From NCBI RefSeq assembly GCF_003289955.1, contig NZ_QLZR01000001.1:62001-126000 (forward strand): 64,000 bases of DNA. The letters are read 5' to 3'. Positions 51,858-62,930 of this stretch are shown here, piece by piece. Each line of letters starts with the position of its first letter. Positions within the stretch are counted from its first letter, which is position 1. Position numbers and translations under genes: made by a program. The notes under the pieces are model-generated. The model did not search any database. It was given only the letters and a program-made list of their open reading frames with translations, and was not told the DNA's origin. Origin of the DNA: Planococcus halotolerans. GTDB taxonomy: Bacteria > Bacillota > Bacilli > Bacillales_A > Planococcaceae.

Positions 51858-54800
51858 TTACATATTCCGGCGATATTGGCCGCCGACTTCGTATAAAGCT
51901 GTCGTGATTTGGCCAAGGCTTGCCACTTTTACAGTTTCCATCAATTCTTCAAAGATGTTGCCGCCAGTTTTCGCGGCCTGTTTCAAGCGTTCAAGCGCTT
52001 CGTCCGAGTTATTGCGATCCTGGAAGGCACGCAGCTTCTCGATTTGTGCTTCTTTTTCCTCTTTGGTGGCGCGGGCGATTTCCATCGCGTTGATGTCATC
52101 GTCCGATTGCGGATTCGGGTTCAGATACGTATTGACTCCGATAATCGGCAATTCACCTGTGTGTTTCTTCATTTCGTAATGCATGGATTCTTCCTGGATT
52201 TTGCCGCGCTGGTATTGTGTTTCCATTGCGCCAAGTACGCCGCCGCGGTCGTTGATGCGGTCGAATTCCTGCAATACCGCTTCTTCAACAAGCTGCGTCA
52301 TTTCTTCTATAATGAATGCCCCCTGCAGCGGGTTTTCGTTTTTCGACAAGCCATGCTCTTTCGTGATGATCATCTGGATCGCCATAGCGCGGCGCACAGA
52401 TTCCTCAGTCGGAGTCGTGATGGCTTCGTCATAAGCATTTGTATGAAGCGAGTTGCAGTTATCCTGCAGCGCCATCAATGCCTGCAGCGTCGTGCGGATA
52501 TCGTTGAAGTCGATTTCCTGTGCGTGAAGGCTGCGGCCTGAAGTCTGAACATGGTATTTCAGTTTCTGGCTGCGTTCATTGGCACCGTATTTATCGCGCA
52601 TCACGATTGCCCAGATGCGTCTTGCCACGCGGCCGATAACCGTGTATTCCGGATCCAGGCCGTTCGAGAAGAAGAACGACAAGTTCGGCGCAAAGTCATC
52701 GATGTTCATGCCGCGGCTTAAATAATATTCCACGTAAGTGAAGCCGTTCGACAGCGTGAAGGCGAGTTGAGAAATTGGATTCGCGCCCGCTTCCGCAATG
52801 TGATAGCCCGAAATCGATACAGAATAGTAATTGCGCACTTTATGGTCGATAAAGTATTGCTGGATATCACCCATCATACGCAACGCGAATTCAGTTGAGA
52901 AGATACAGGTATTCTGCCCTTGGTCTTCTTTCAGGATATCCGCCTGGACAGTTCCGCGGACCACTTGCAGCGTTCCTTCACGGACTTCCGTGAATTCTTC
53001 GACGGTCAATGTGCGGCCGAGTTCTTCTTCACGTTTTTTGACTTGCTGGTCGATCGCCGTGTTCATGAACATCGCAAGGATGATCGGCGCCGGTCCATTG
53101 ATTGTCATTGAAACAGAAGTGGACGGTGCGCACAAATCAAAGCCGTCATATAGTTTCTTCATATCTTCAAGAGTACAGATGGATACACCCGACTCGCCGA
53201 CTTTTCCGTAAATGTCGGGACGGTGATCCGGATCTTCGCCGTAAAGCGTTACAGAATCGAATGCCGTCGACAAACGTTTCGCATCATCGTCTTTCGACAG
53301 GTAATGGAAGCGGCGGTTTGTGCGTTCCGGCGTTCCTTCGCCCGCGAATTGGCGTTTCGGATCTTCTCCAGCCCGTTTGAACGGGAATACGCCAGCCGTG
53401 TAAGGGAATGAACCCGGTACGTTTTCAGCGTAAACCCAGCTGAGGATTTCTCCGTAATCAACGAATTTCGGCAATACGACTCTCGGAATCTTCAGGCCGG
53501 ACAAGCTTTCCGTACGTAAAATCGTGCGGATTTCCTTGTCGCGGACAGTGGTCACGAATTCATCGCCTGTATAGGCTTCTTTCAAAGCCGACCAGTTTTC
53601 AAGAATGCGTTTCGATTCATTCGTCAATTGATCGCGAATGCCATTAGCAAGAGATTCAAGCGAATTAACCAATGCATCGTCCGGTGAATTTTTCTTCACT
53701 TCTTCGATGGCACCTTCCAATTGGAACAAACGGCGGGCAAATGCTGCCTGTTCTTTTGACTTGGCATGGTAGCCGCGTACTGTATCCGTCAATTCACGCA
53801 AATAATAACGGCGGTCATTCGGGATGATCAGATTCTCTTTTTGGGTTTTTGCGAATTGTTCATAATCCGTTTCCCAGTCAGTTCCACATTTTTCATTGAC
53901 TATTGCCACCAATGCCGCAAATAGGGAATTTGTTCCTTTATCATTGAACTGGCTGGCAATTGTGCCATAAACCGGCATTTTATCCAAGGCTTCATCAAAA
54001 CGCATATGGCTGCGCTGGAATTGCTTTTGAACTTGGCGAAGTGCATCTTCTGAACCTTTACGCTCGAATTTATTGATGACGATCAAATCTGCATAATCGA
54101 TCATGTCGATTTTTTCAAGTTGGGAAGGAGCTCCGAACTCACTTGTCATCACGTACATGGAGACATCCGAGAAGTTGGCGATTTCAGCATCGCCCTGGCC
54201 GATTCCGCTCGTTTCCACGACGATCAGGTCGAAGCCGGCAGCTTTGATCACGTCGAGTACGTCACCAAGAGCTGCGGACAATTCCGTGCGTGAACCACGG
54301 GTTGCAAGACTTCTCATAAAGACGCGTTTGTTGAAAATGGCATTCATGCGGATCCGGTCACCCAAGAGGGCCCCACCCGTTTTCTGTTTTGTCGGGTCGA
54401 TTGACAGGATTGCGATGTTTTTGCCTGGCAATTCAGTGAGGAAACGGCGGATCAATTCATCCGTTAACGAGCTTTTCCCCGCTCCGCCTGTTCCGGTGAT
54501 ACCTAGGACCGGTGTATTCTTTGATGCTTTTTTAACTGTTTCCATCAAATCGGCTGTATCACCGCCGCGGGTATGCGTTTCTTCTGCGGCTGTGATCAAG
54601 TTAGCAACTGTTACCGGATTTTCTGGAGACAGGTTGTCCAAAGTAAGACCCTCTTTGACAGTCGAGAAATCACATTCTTCCACGATTTCCGTGATCATTC
54701 CCTGCAGGCCTTTTTTACGGCCGTCTTCAGGAGAGAAGATGCGGGCAATGCCGTAATCATGAAGTTCCATAATTTCACGCGGCAGAATGACCCCTCCGCC

Positions 54801-55109
54801 TCCGCCATAAATGCGGATATGTCCTGCACCTTTTTCCGCCAAAAGATCGTGCATGTATTTAAAGTATTCAACGTGGCCGCCCTGATAAGAAGAGATGGCG
54901 ATGCCCTGTACATCTTCCTGGATTGCAGCATTAACAACTTCTTCAACAGAACGGTTATGTCCAAGATGGATCACTTCCACTCCTGTCGACTGAAGGATAC
55001 GGCGCATGATATTAATCGAAGCGTCGTGTCCGTCAAACAACGCGGAAGCCGTCACAAAACGGATATGGTTTTTCGGCTGGTACGTTTTTGATTCCTGGAT
55101 TGTAGCCAT
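51858..55109 (-). CDS. icmF: Fused isobutyryl-CoA mutase IcmF (B12-dependent)
   Basis: 1083 residues, the usual IcmF length. Order: cobalamin-binding domain (about 15-145; [16 protein letters not shown] with the lower-ligand histidine, and [11 protein letters not shown]), MeaB-like GTPase chaperone (P-loop [15 protein letters not shown] at 206, [27 protein letters not shown]), linker, then the TIM-barrel mutase (from about 560; [35 protein letters not shown]). It interconverts isobutyryl-CoA and n-butyryl-CoA using adenosylcobalamin. Last gene of the operon, 3 nt after the TetR gene. Neighbouring acyl-CoA dehydrogenases and thiolase would oxidise the product. Confidence 0.93.
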   Translation of the reverse strand: MATIQESKTYQPKNHIRFVTASALFDGHDASINIMRRILQSTGVEVIHLGHNRSVEEVVNAAIQEDVQGIAISSYQGGHVEYFKYMHDLLAEKGAGHIRIYGGGGGVILPREIMELHDYGIARIFSPEDGRKKGLQGMITEIVEECDFSTVKEGLTLDNLSPENPVTVANLITAAEETHTRGGDTADLMETVKKASKNTPVLGITGTGGAGKSSLTDELIRRFLTELPGKNIAILSIDPTKQKTGGALLGDRIRMNAIFNKRVFMRSLATRGSRTELSAALGDVLDVIKAAGFDLIVVETSGIGQGDAEIANFSDVSMYVMTSEFGAPSQLEKIDMIDYADLIVINKFERKGSEDALRQVQKQFQRSHMRFDEALDKMPVYGTIASQFNDKGTNSLFAALVAIVNEKCGTDWETDYEQFAKTQKENLIIPNDRRYYLRELTDTVRGYHAKSKEQAAFARRLFQLEGAIEEVKKNSPDDALVNSLESLANGIRDQLTNESKRILENWSALKEAYTGDEFVTTVRDKEIRTILRTESLSGLKIPRVVLPKFVDYGEILSWVYAENVPGSFPYTAGVFPFKRAGEDPKRQFAGEGTPERTNRRFHYLSKDDDAKRLSTAFDSVTLYGEDPDHRPDIYGKVGESGVSICTLEDMKKLYDGFDLCAPSTSVSMTINGPAPIILAMFMNTAIDQQVKKREEELGRTLTVEEFTEVREGTLQVVRGTVQADILKEDQGQNTCIFSTEFALRMMGDIQQYFIDHKVRNYYSVSISGYHIAEAGANPISQLAFTLSNGFTYVEYYLSRGMNIDDFAPNLSFFFSNGLDPEYTVIGRVARRIWAIVMRDKYGANERSQKLKYHVQTSGRSLHAQEIDFNDIRTTLQALMALQDNCNSLHTNAYDEAITTPTEESVRRAMAIQMIITKEHGLSKNENPLQGAFIIEEMTQLVEEAVLQEFDRINDRGGVLGAMETQYQRGKIQEESMHYEMKKHTGELPIIGVNTYLNPNPQSDDDINAMEIARATKEEKEAQIEKLRAFQDRNNSDEALERLKQAAKTGGNIFEELMETVKVASLGQITTALYEVGGQYRRNM

Positions 55110-55112
55110 TTA

Positions 55113-55757
55113 TTAGTAGCCCCCTGTTATCGAGATTTTTTCTCCTGCCATCCCCTGCAGAAGGAACTTCGTTTGCATTGCGATAAATTCTTGAATGGTG
55201 AAGTCGCGCAGGGCCCAGCGGCGGAATGCCCACATCTGGCCCTGAACGAATAAATGATGGGACGCCAAAACGATTTCCTTCGGCGTCAGATCCACCTGCC
55301 CGCGTTCGGCGCATTCAGTCAATAGGCGCTCGAAAAGGGAGACCATTTCCGTTTCCTTTTTCAGCACGTATTGCAAGGCGTCTTTCGGCAATGATTTCGA
55401 TTCCTGGTACATGACGACAAATTCATCCTGCATATCATCGATCAATCCGTAATAATGCTCGAGTGCAGTAATCAGCACTTCCCATGAGCCATTTTCCATA
55501 TCGATCGTTGCAAGGCGTGAATGCACTTCGTCATAAATCGAGTCACAGACCAGATAAAGCACATCTTCTTTTGTACGGATGTATTCATATAAAGTGCCGA
55601 TGCTGAAGCCTGCTGCTTTGGCGATTTCTCTAGTAGTCGTGCGGTGAAAGCCTTTTTCTTTAAAAAGCGTGACAGCGCCGCGGATCATTTGCGCTCGGCG
55701 CTTTTCGATCAGGCTTTCATCTTTTACGGAAGACTGTATTGCACGCTTTTCATTCAT
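55113..55757 (-). CDS. TetR/AcrR-family regulator within the acyl-CoA operon
   Basis: 214 residues. Helix-turn-helix about 24-70: TTTREIAKAAGFSIGTLYEY is typical TetR. The C-terminal ligand domain is helical and unassigned. GGAGG precedes the ATG. Encoded between an acyl-CoA dehydrogenase gene and icmF, so it probably senses an acyl-CoA, in the manner of FadR-type TetR repressors. A candidate operator TGAATGAGCATTCA lies upstream of fadF at 62942; whether this protein binds it is inference. Confidence 0.88.
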   Translation of the reverse strand: MNEKRAIQSSVKDESLIEKRRAQMIRGAVTLFKEKGFHRTTTREIAKAAGFSIGTLYEYIRTKEDVLYLVCDSIYDEVHSRLATIDMENGSWEVLITALEHYYGLIDDMQDEFVVMYQESKSLPKDALQYVLKKETEMVSLFERLLTECAERGQVDLTPKEIVLASHHLFVQGQMWAFRRWALRDFTIQEFIAMQTKFLLQGMAGEKISITGGY

Positions 55758-55771
55758 AGGCCTGCCTCCGA

Positions 55772-56911
55772 TTATTTTGTGACCATACGGGAAATGACCA
55801 AACGCTGGATTTCCTGTGTGCCTTCATAGATTTGGGTGATTTTCGCGTCGCGCATGAAGCGTTCGACCGGATAATCTTTCGTGTAGCCGTAACCGCCGAA
55901 TACCTGCACAGCTTCAACTGTAACTTTCATCGCTGTATCGCCAGCCATCAATTTAGCCATAGCCGATTCTTTGCTGTAAGAGTATTTATTCGACTCAAGC
56001 CAAGCAGCCTGGTAAGTCAACAGGCGTGAAGCTTCGATTGAAGTCGCCATATCCGCCAGTTTGAATGAAATCCCCTGGTTCGCAGCAATCGGTTTGCCGA
56101 ATTGCTCGCGCTCTTTCGCATAATCGATTGCAGCGTCCATTGCACCTTGTGCGATGCCGACTGCCTGTGCAGCGATTCCGTTGCGTCCGCCGTCAAGTGT
56201 CTGCATTGCGATTTTAAAGCCCTGGCCAAGTTCGCCGAGCATATTTTCTTTCGGTACACGGCAGTTGTCGAAAATGATTTCAGTTGTTGGGCTTGAACGG
56301 ATTCCGAGTTTCTTCTCTTTTTTGCCGACAGAGAAGCCTTCGAAATCTTTTTCTACGATGAACGCAGTTGTCCCTTTATGTTTTGAAGTCGGGTCAGTCA
56401 CAGCAAAGACGATATAAATGTCGGCAATGCCGCCGTTTGTGATGAAGATCTTCGAACCGTTAAGGATCCAGTGGTCGCCGTCTTCTTTGGCATTTGTTTT
56501 CATGCCGCCCGCATCCGAACCAGAAGCCGGTTCAGTCAGACCATAAGCGCCAATTTTCGAACCTTCTGCCATCGGACGAAGATATTTCTGTTTCTGCTCT
56601 TCTGTTCCGAATGTGTATACCGGCCATCCCGCAAGTGATGTATGCGCTGAAAGGGTTACACCTGTTGATGCACAAACGCGTGACAATTCTTCAACTGCGA
56701 TGCAATACGCCAAGTAATCGGAACCGATTCCGCCGTATTCTTCCGGCCAAGGAATCCCAGTCAGGCCAAGTTCAGCCATCTTGTCGAAAATTTCGCGGTC
56801 AAAGCGTTCTTCTTCGTCACGCTCTTCTGCTGTCGGTGCCACTTCTTTGTTTGCAAAATCGCGCACCATTTTACGGATCATTTCATGTTCTTCGCTTAAT
56901 TTAAAATTCAT
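55772..56911 (-). CDS. Acyl-CoA dehydrogenase (second of two)
   Basis: 379 residues, short/branched-chain class. FAD/substrate motifs [15 protein letters not shown] and [14 protein letters not shown]; the catalytic base Glu in [15 protein letters not shown]. Probable substrates are short or branched acyl-CoAs. Choice of ATG at 56911 (GGGGG 9 nt upstream) over 56917. About half the residues match the adjacent paralogue by eye, so a local duplication is likely. Confidence 0.92.
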   Translation of the reverse strand: MNFKLSEEHEMIRKMVRDFANKEVAPTAEERDEEERFDREIFDKMAELGLTGIPWPEEYGGIGSDYLAYCIAVEELSRVCASTGVTLSAHTSLAGWPVYTFGTEEQKQKYLRPMAEGSKIGAYGLTEPASGSDAGGMKTNAKEDGDHWILNGSKIFITNGGIADIYIVFAVTDPTSKHKGTTAFIVEKDFEGFSVGKKEKKLGIRSSPTTEIIFDNCRVPKENMLGELGQGFKIAMQTLDGGRNGIAAQAVGIAQGAMDAAIDYAKEREQFGKPIAANQGISFKLADMATSIEASRLLTYQAAWLESNKYSYSKESAMAKLMAGDTAMKVTVEAVQVFGGYGYTKDYPVERFMRDAKITQIYEGTQEIQRLVISRMVTK

Positions 56912-56927
56912 TTTCATTTTCCCCCTG

Positions 56928-58064
56928 CTATTTTAATAATTGCTTGCTGATAACGATTCGTTGAATTTCACTCGTGCCTTCGTAGATTTCTGTCACTTTC
57001 GCGTCGCGGAACAAGCGCTCCACCGGATAATCTTTTGTATAGCCGTAGCCGCCGTATACCTGAATTGCTTCAATAGCAATATCCATAGCAGCTTTTGAGG
57101 CGAATAACTTCGCCATCGACGCTTCTTTATTGCAATTCTTGCCTTCAGAATAGAGACTGGCAGCGTTATAGACGAGAAGTTTTGCCGCCTCAACCTGAGT
57201 AGCCATGTCTGCAAGTTTAAACGCAATGCCTTGCTGCTGGGCAATCGGTTTACCGAATTGCTCACGTTCTTTAGCATAGGCAACTGAATACTCGTAGGCA
57301 GCTTCGGCAATACCCAGCGCCTGAGCGGCGATGCCGATACGGCCGACATTCAAGTTAGCCATGGCAATGCTGAAGCCTTTGTTTTCCTTGCCCAGAAGAT
57401 TTTCAGCGGGAACTCTCATATTGTCGAACGTAAGCTGCACAGTTCTTGAACCGTGCATTCCCATTTTTTTCTCATCTTTGCCGATGATCAGGCCTGGAAA
57501 ATCTTTTTCGACAATAAAAGCGGAGATGCCGCGCGAGCCGGCTTCCGGTTTCGTGGAAGCGAAGACGATATAAGTATCCGCTTCGCCGCCATTCGTGATA
57601 AACACTTTTGAACCGTTCAATACATACTCGTCGCCGTCCAGCACAGCTCTTGTCTTCAAACTTCCTGCATCAGAACCGGCTGCTGGTTCTGTCAGGCAAA
57701 ACGCGCCGAGATATTCGCCGCTTGCAAGTTTCGGCACATATTTAGCAATCTGCTCTTCTGTCCCAAAATGCAAAATCGGATTCGTTCCGACTGAAGTGTG
57801 GACGGAAAGAATAACGCCGATGACGCCGCTTGCTTTCGATAATTCATGGATAGCTGTGATATATGAAGTGAAATCCATTTCCGAGCCGCCGTATTTTTCC
57901 GGAGCTGTAATGCCCATCAAGCCAAGACCAGCCATTTTGTTCAAAATTCCCCGTGGAAATTCGCCTTCTTCCATCTTTTCGATAAAAGGCGTAATTTCTT
58001 CTTTAGCAAAATCGCGCACCATATTGCGCATCATTATTTGTTCATCTGTAAAATGTAAATCCAC
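56928..58064 (-). CDS. Acyl-CoA dehydrogenase (first of two; MmgC/AcdA-like)
   Basis: 378 residues. [40 protein letters not shown], catalytic Glu in [15 protein letters not shown]. The start [20 protein letters not shown] is typical of butyryl-CoA/short-chain dehydrogenases. Follows the hydroxyacyl-CoA dehydrogenase in the operon, as mmgC follows mmgB in B. subtilis. Confidence 0.92.
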   Translation of the reverse strand: MDLHFTDEQIMMRNMVRDFAKEEITPFIEKMEEGEFPRGILNKMAGLGLMGITAPEKYGGSEMDFTSYITAIHELSKASGVIGVILSVHTSVGTNPILHFGTEEQIAKYVPKLASGEYLGAFCLTEPAAGSDAGSLKTRAVLDGDEYVLNGSKVFITNGGEADTYIVFASTKPEAGSRGISAFIVEKDFPGLIIGKDEKKMGMHGSRTVQLTFDNMRVPAENLLGKENKGFSIAMANLNVGRIGIAAQALGIAEAAYEYSVAYAKEREQFGKPIAQQQGIAFKLADMATQVEAAKLLVYNAASLYSEGKNCNKEASMAKLFASKAAMDIAIEAIQVYGGYGYTKDYPVERLFRDAKVTEIYEGTSEIQRIVISKQLLK

Positions 58065-58081
58065 TGCGGGTTCCCCCTCGA

Positions 58082-58933
58082 TTAATTATATTCGTAGAAT
58101 CCGCGTCCTGTTTTTTTGCCAAGCCAACCGGCTTTCACGTACTGGCGCAATAATGGGCTTGGGCGGTATTTGCTGTCGCCAAAGCCTTCATGAAGAACTT
58201 CCATGATGTAAAGGCATGTGTCGAGTCCGATAAAATCAGCCAGCTCGAGCGGGCCCATCGGATGGTTCATGCCCATTTTCATAATGCTGTCGATCGCTTC
58301 TTTCGTCGCGACGCCTTCCTGTAGCGTGAAAACTGCTTCATTGATCATCGGCATCAGGATACGGTTTGAAACGAAACCAGGAAAGTCGTTGCATTCCACT
58401 GGTGTTTTCGACAATTTCAATGTCATTTCTTCAATTGTTTTATAAACTTCATCCGTTGTCGCAAGGCCGCGGATGATTTCAACCAATTTCATGACCGGCA
58501 CGGGGTTCATAAAGTGCATGCCGATAACCTGCTCCGGACGGTTCGTTGCAGCAGCAATTTCCGTGATTGGCAATGAAGACGTGTTAGTCGCCAGAATAGC
58601 GTGCTTCGGCGCCACTTCATCAAGCGTTTTGAAAATGCTGTGCTTGATTTCCATGTTTTCAACTGCCGCTTCGATGACGATATCGACGTCATGGGCGTCT
58701 TTTAAATCAAATGAAGACGTAATGCGTCCAAGAGTTTCTGACTTTTCGTCTTCCGTCATACGACCCTTTTCCACATTGCGGGAAAGGTTTTTCGTGATAT
58801 TCGTAATTCCGCGCTCATACGCTTCCTGTTTCATATCATTCAACTTCACATTAAATCCAGCTTGAGCGCAGACTTGCGCGATGCCGGAGCCCATTTGTCC
58901 GGATCCGATCACCATTACATTTTGAATTGCCAT
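58082..58933 (-). CDS. 3-hydroxybutyryl-CoA dehydrogenase (MmgB/Hbd-like)
   Basis: 283 residues. NAD-binding [20 protein letters not shown], active-site [20 protein letters not shown] with the catalytic His, and [20 protein letters not shown] in the C-terminal helical domain. Oxidises L-3-hydroxyacyl-CoA. Two bases separate it from the thiolase stop region; it is second in the operon. Confidence 0.94.
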   Translation of the reverse strand: MAIQNVMVIGSGQMGSGIAQVCAQAGFNVKLNDMKQEAYERGITNITKNLSRNVEKGRMTEDEKSETLGRITSSFDLKDAHDVDIVIEAAVENMEIKHSIFKTLDEVAPKHAILATNTSSLPITEIAAATNRPEQVIGMHFMNPVPVMKLVEIIRGLATTDEVYKTIEEMTLKLSKTPVECNDFPGFVSNRILMPMINEAVFTLQEGVATKEAIDSIMKMGMNHPMGPLELADFIGLDTCLYIMEVLHEGFGDSKYRPSPLLRQYVKAGWLGKKTGRGFYEYN

Positions 58934-58935
58934 TC

Positions 58936-60129
58936 TTATTTTGCCTCCTTAGGAACTTCGATCATGATTGCATCGCCTTGTCCGCCGCCTGAGCAGATTG
59001 CCGCAATGCCGATTCCGCCGCCACGGCGTTTCAGTTCATATGCAAGAGTCAGGATGATGCGTGTTCCGCTTGCACCAATCGGGTGTCCAAGTGCTACAGA
59101 TCCACCGTTGACGTTCACTTTTTCTGCATCCAACCCGGCAATTTTCGAACTCGCCAGTGCTACAGCTGCGAATGCTTCATTGATTTCGAATAAATCGATG
59201 TCATCCAAAGATTTGCCTGTTTTCTTCAATAGCTCGTTGATGACGAGACCCGGTGTTTCCGGGAAACGGTGCGGTTCTACAGCCACTTCTGTGTGAGAAA
59301 GTACGTACGCTAATGGCGTTTTACCATCCCTTTGTGCGCGTTCTTCACTCATCAGGATAAGTGCAGCCGCTCCGTCATTGATCCCTGGTGCATTTCCGGC
59401 AGTGATTGTGCCGTCTTTGCCGAATGCCGGTTTCAGTTTTGCAAGCGCATCGGCAGTCGTGCCTTCGCGCGGCGCTTCATCTACTTCCACTCTAATCGGA
59501 TCACCTTTGCGCTGCTTCACTTCGATCGCTGTGATTTCTTCAGCAAAAATGTCTTTCGATTTGATGGCGCGTTCATGTGAACGGACAGACCATTCATCTT
59601 GTTTTTCACGCGTCAAGCCGTGCTCTTCTGCTGTCGAGTTTCCGTATGTGCCCATGTGGACTTTGTCCGGATGGAATGAACACGACAATCCGTCATGAAC
59701 CATTCCGTCAATAACTTGGGAATCACCCATGCGTAAGCCCCAGCGTGCTTTCGGCAAATAGTAAGGCGCGTTCGACATGGATTCCATTCCGCCGGCTACG
59801 ATTACTTCTTCGTCACCAAGGCGGATGATCTGGTCTGCCATCGTTACTGAACGAAGACCTGATGCACAAACTTTATTGATTGTTTCCGATTTAACGTTAT
59901 ATGGAATGCCGGCTTTATAAGCGGCCTGTCTTGATGGAATCTGGCCCTGACCAGCCTGCAGAACATTGCCCATGATCACTTCCTGAACATCTTCCGGCTG
60001 GATATTTGCACGGTTCATTGCTTCTTTGATTGCTGCAGCGCCTAGGTCACTGGCTGTCAATGAACTCAGACCGCCTCCGTATTTCCCAAATGCTGTTCTT
60101 GCGCCATCAATGATAACTGTTTTTGCCAT
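58936..60129 (-). CDS. Acetyl-CoA C-acetyltransferase (thiolase; MmgA-like)
   Basis: 397 residues from the ATG at 60129 (AGGAG upstream). Nucleophile Cys in [26 protein letters not shown] with the catalytic His, and the second Cys in [13 protein letters not shown]. Cleaves or condenses acetoacetyl-CoA. First gene of the operon. The same frame is open for 72 further codons upstream, but these only read through the repeat array at 60202-60340. A cre site lies 20 nt upstream of the start. Confidence 0.94.
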   Translation of the reverse strand: MAKTVIIDGARTAFGKYGGGLSSLTASDLGAAAIKEAMNRANIQPEDVQEVIMGNVLQAGQGQIPSRQAAYKAGIPYNVKSETINKVCASGLRSVTMADQIIRLGDEEVIVAGGMESMSNAPYYLPKARWGLRMGDSQVIDGMVHDGLSCSFHPDKVHMGTYGNSTAEEHGLTREKQDEWSVRSHERAIKSKDIFAEEITAIEVKQRKGDPIRVEVDEAPREGTTADALAKLKPAFGKDGTITAGNAPGINDGAAALILMSEERAQRDGKTPLAYVLSHTEVAVEPHRFPETPGLVINELLKKTGKSLDDIDLFEINEAFAAVALASSKIAGLDAEKVNVNGGSVALGHPIGASGTRIILTLAYELKRRGGGIGIAAICSGGGQGDAIMIEVPKEAK

Positions 60130-60149
60130 GATAAATTCTCCTCCCATTT

Positions 60150-60163
60150 TGTAAACGTTTTCA
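60150..60163. promoter_or_regulatory. CcpA cre site upstream of the acyl-CoA operon
   Basis: TGTAAACGTTTTCA matches the consensus TGWAANCGNTNWCA at every position on both strands. It sits between the ribosome site and the presumed promoter, consistent with roadblock or initiation repression under glucose, as known for B. subtilis mmgABC. Confidence 0.8.
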
Positions 60164-60201
60164 CATGAAATAAAAAAATTTTGGATGTGCTTTTTTCTCG
60201 G

Positions 60202-60340
60202 AATCGACGATAAATGGTGAAAAATCGACGATAAACTCATGAAAATCGACGATAAACCTTTAAAAATCGACGATAAATACCGGAATCGCTGATAAATCAA
60301 GAAAAATCGCTGATAAACCTCTGAAAACCGCTGATAAATA
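60202..60340. repeat. Phased 21-nt repeat array (AATCGACGATAAA / AATCGCTGATAAA cores)
   Basis: Seven 13-nt cores at 60202, 60223, 60244, 60265, 60284, 60305 and 60326 (steps 21, 21, 21, 19, 21, 21). The first four are of type AATCGACGATAAA. The last three are of type AATCGCTGATAAA, with one AACCG variant. Located just upstream of the acyl-CoA operon; spacers are variable. Confidence 0.9.
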
Positions 60341-60395
60341 TTCAATGCCTCACTAGCTTCAGAGGGTTACCATTTCTAGAATTGGAGACAGGTCA

Positions 60396-60533
60396 TACTT
60401 GCTCCTGCACCACTACGCTTCGCTCCGTTGCTTCGTCGCAAATTTTATTCGCCGAATTCCTTTCGGCGAATAAAATTGACTGAACGCTCGCTCGACAATT
60501 TCTCGTGAAAAAAGGGAGCTTTTACACTCCCTC
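60396..60533 (-). terminator. Hairpins between fadF and the acyl-CoA operon
   Basis: At 60509-60533 the minus strand has GGGAG(TGTAAAAG)CTCCC followed by six T, a probable terminator for fadF transcripts. At 60446-60481 there is a perfect 15-bp stem ATTTTATTCGCCGAA/TTCGGCGAATAAAAT. TTGCTCCTGCACCACTACGC at about 60398 resembles sequence inside the element left of tdk (40590-40610), so this is likely decayed repeat material. Confidence 0.6.
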
Positions 60534-60582
60534 CTCTTATCTTTCATATTATAGAATTATCCCACTTTTAGCAATGTTTATC

Positions 60583-60702
60583 CCGTTTTAATGGTCAGTA
60601 AGGCTCCCACTTTGCCAAGCGGTAGCTCAACTGACCCTAAAAACCCGAATGGATCAACTAACATTCAGCGGAAAAATAGACTCCGCTGAATGAAGTTTCT
60701 CT
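60583..60702 (-). other. 3-prime module after fadF, shared with ssb
   Basis: Minus strand: AAAGAGAAACTTCA, the hairpin CATTCAGCGGA(GTCTATTTT)TCCGCTGAATG, a second imperfect GTCAGTTGAGC/GCTCAACTG-like stretch, then ACTGACCATTAAAACGGGAT. The opening and closing segments match the sequence after ssb at 16790-16847. Confidence 0.5.
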
Positions 60703-62847
60703 TTATTGGACAATAGTCTCTTCCGGCATCGGAGTTTCTTTGCCGAAGATCGCCATTTCAAGCAGTTCGGACACGTCATAAGTGCCTACTGTTTCTTCAA
60801 CTTCTTTCGCTTTCGTTCCATCTGACAGCATTGTCAGGCAGTACGGACAACCGGAAGAAATCATTGTAGGGTTAACTTCGAGTGCCTGCTCGGTACGCGC
60901 AACGTTCACGCGGTGTCCGGCATCTTCTTCCATCCACATCAATCCGCCACCGGCGCCACAGCACATTCCGTCCTGGCGGTTACGGACCATTTCAACAAGT
61001 TCGACGCCTTCGATTGATTTCAAGATCTCACGCGGTGCGTCATAGACATCGTTGTAGCGTCCAAGGTAGCAGGAATCATGGAACGTAATTTTTTCATGTA
61101 CCGGATATTGCGGTTTCAGCTTGCCTTCCTGCAATAGCTCGAACAGCATTTCGGTATGGTGGTAGACTTCAGCCTGGAAACCGAAATCAGGATACTCATT
61201 TTTGAAGATATTGTATGCGTGTGGATCGATTGTAACGATTTTCTTGATATCCGCTTTTTCAAACTCTTTGATATTCGCAGTCGCAAGTTCCTGGAACAGG
61301 AATTCGTTCCCTAGGCGGCGCGGTGTATCTCCGGAGTTCTTTTCTTTATTGCCAAGAATTGCGAATTTCACTCCCGCTTCATTCATCAGACGGGCAAATG
61401 ACAGAGCGATTTTTTGAGAGCGGCTATCGAATGAACCCATTGAACCAACCCAGAACAGGAATTCGAATTCTTCTCCAGCTTTGTTCATCTCTTTGACAGT
61501 CGGGATATGAACGTCTTCACGCGCATCTCTCCAGTTTTCTTTATCTTTGCGGTTAAGGCCCCATGGATTCCCCTGCTTCTCGATGTTTGTCATCGCGCGC
61601 TGAGCATCTTTATCCATTCTCCCTTCAGTCATAACAAGGTAACGGCGAAGGTCGATGATTTTATCGACGTGCTCGTTCATTACCGGACATTGGTCTTCAC
61701 AGTTACGGCAAGTCGTACATGCCCAGATTTCTTCTTCTGTGATAACGTCTCCGATAAGGCTTGGGCTGTAAAGATCATCGATGCTTACGCCTTCAGCGCC
61801 AGCAGCCATAGCCAACTGGTTTCCTTGCGTATTGCCGAATGCCATTGCAGGCACCCAAGGTTTTTTCTGGGTCATTACTGCACCCGTGTTTGTTAAATTA
61901 TCACGGAGTTTTGTAATAAGGTCCATCGGCGACAGCATTTTCCCTGTACCGGTTGCTGGACACATATTCGTGCATCGTCCACATTCAACGCAAGCGTAGA
62001 AGTCGATCATCTGTGCCTGGTTGAAATCTGTGATTTTGCCGACACCAAATGTAGGCATAGCGTCTGGATCATTTTCATCCGCTTCTTCCATCTCTTCAAA
62101 ATTGATCGGCTTCAAGCGGCCGACGTGATCAACACGGTGGAACCATGTGTTGACCGGCCCGAAGATCAAGTGAGCATGTTTCGATTGTGGAACATAAACA
62201 AGGAATGTTAACAGGAACAATAAATGTGCCCACCACATAACATAGAAAATTGACGCTGCCGCTACTTCCGGAAGGCCAGAGAATAGCATCGCGAATAAAG
62301 AAGCAACCGGCTCTGTCCAAGCTGTCGGATGGTTCTGCCAAATCATTCCGGCGCCATTTCCGACCAGGACTGTAACCATCAAACCGCCGATGAAAATGAG
62401 CACAAGCCCGGATTTCCAACCGCGTTTCAAACGAACCAATTTTTCAATATAACGTCTGTAGAATGCCCACACCACGGCAACCAGAATTGTTAACGTTACA
62501 ATTTCCTGGAAAAACGTAAACGCCGGATACAGTGGTCCCAGCGGCAAATGAGAACCTGGTGACAAGCCTTTGATAATAAAATCGATGGCGCTTGCCTGCA
62601 CCAACAGGAATCCATAGAAGAACATGACGTGGATTGTTCCACTTTTCTTATCCTTCAATAATTTTTTCTGACCAAAAACGTTGACCATGACTTTGCGGAC
62701 ACGTTCATTGAAATTGTCCTCAAACTCCACTTTTTTCCCAAGTTGGATGTAATCGTAGCGTGACTTCAGCAAATAAACGAATAGATAAACTGCATATATC
62801 GTCACAGCCAGGAACAAGATCCAGTTAGCAATGAGCAATGGCTCCAT
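60703..62847 (-). CDS. fadF: FadF-like membrane iron-sulfur oxidoreductase
   Basis: 714 residues. Membrane domain (about 1-230, five or six helices), then two 4Fe-4S motifs CVECGRCTNMCPATG (about 275) and CTTCRNCEDQCPVMNEH (about 380). Two CCG domains follow (CYLGRYNDVYD, MCCGAGGGLMW, SSGCPYCLTML). Related to heterodisulfide reductase/GlpC-type proteins. B. subtilis FadF is in the FadR regulon and probably passes electrons from acyl-CoA dehydrogenases (via ETF) to the quinone pool. Upstream of the acyl-CoA operon, with its own promoter, operator and possible cre. Confidence 0.9.
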   Translation of the reverse strand: MEPLLIANWILFLAVTIYAVYLFVYLLKSRYDYIQLGKKVEFEDNFNERVRKVMVNVFGQKKLLKDKKSGTIHVMFFYGFLLVQASAIDFIIKGLSPGSHLPLGPLYPAFTFFQEIVTLTILVAVVWAFYRRYIEKLVRLKRGWKSGLVLIFIGGLMVTVLVGNGAGMIWQNHPTAWTEPVASLFAMLFSGLPEVAAASIFYVMWWAHLLFLLTFLVYVPQSKHAHLIFGPVNTWFHRVDHVGRLKPINFEEMEEADENDPDAMPTFGVGKITDFNQAQMIDFYACVECGRCTNMCPATGTGKMLSPMDLITKLRDNLTNTGAVMTQKKPWVPAMAFGNTQGNQLAMAAGAEGVSIDDLYSPSLIGDVITEEEIWACTTCRNCEDQCPVMNEHVDKIIDLRRYLVMTEGRMDKDAQRAMTNIEKQGNPWGLNRKDKENWRDAREDVHIPTVKEMNKAGEEFEFLFWVGSMGSFDSRSQKIALSFARLMNEAGVKFAILGNKEKNSGDTPRRLGNEFLFQELATANIKEFEKADIKKIVTIDPHAYNIFKNEYPDFGFQAEVYHHTEMLFELLQEGKLKPQYPVHEKITFHDSCYLGRYNDVYDAPREILKSIEGVELVEMVRNRQDGMCCGAGGGLMWMEEDAGHRVNVARTEQALEVNPTMISSGCPYCLTMLSDGTKAKEVEETVGTYDVSELLEMAIFGKETPMPEETIVQ

Positions 62848-62930
62848 TGATATTCCCCCTTAAAATATATTCCAAAAAATCCTTATTCAAAGCTTACGTG
62901 AACTCCCATCGATTGTCGATGCTTAGTTCT

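Noticed and set aside
60202-60340. CRISPR array
   Set aside because: Units are about 13 nt with 8-nt spacers, far shorter than CRISPR repeats and spacers; no cas genes in the window. Same for the other phased arrays.
60130-60345. 72-codon N-terminal extension of the thiolase
   Set aside because: It reads through the 21-nt array (YQRF/LSSIF repeats) and the cre site. The ATG at 60129 has an AGGAG site and matches the thiolase family start.
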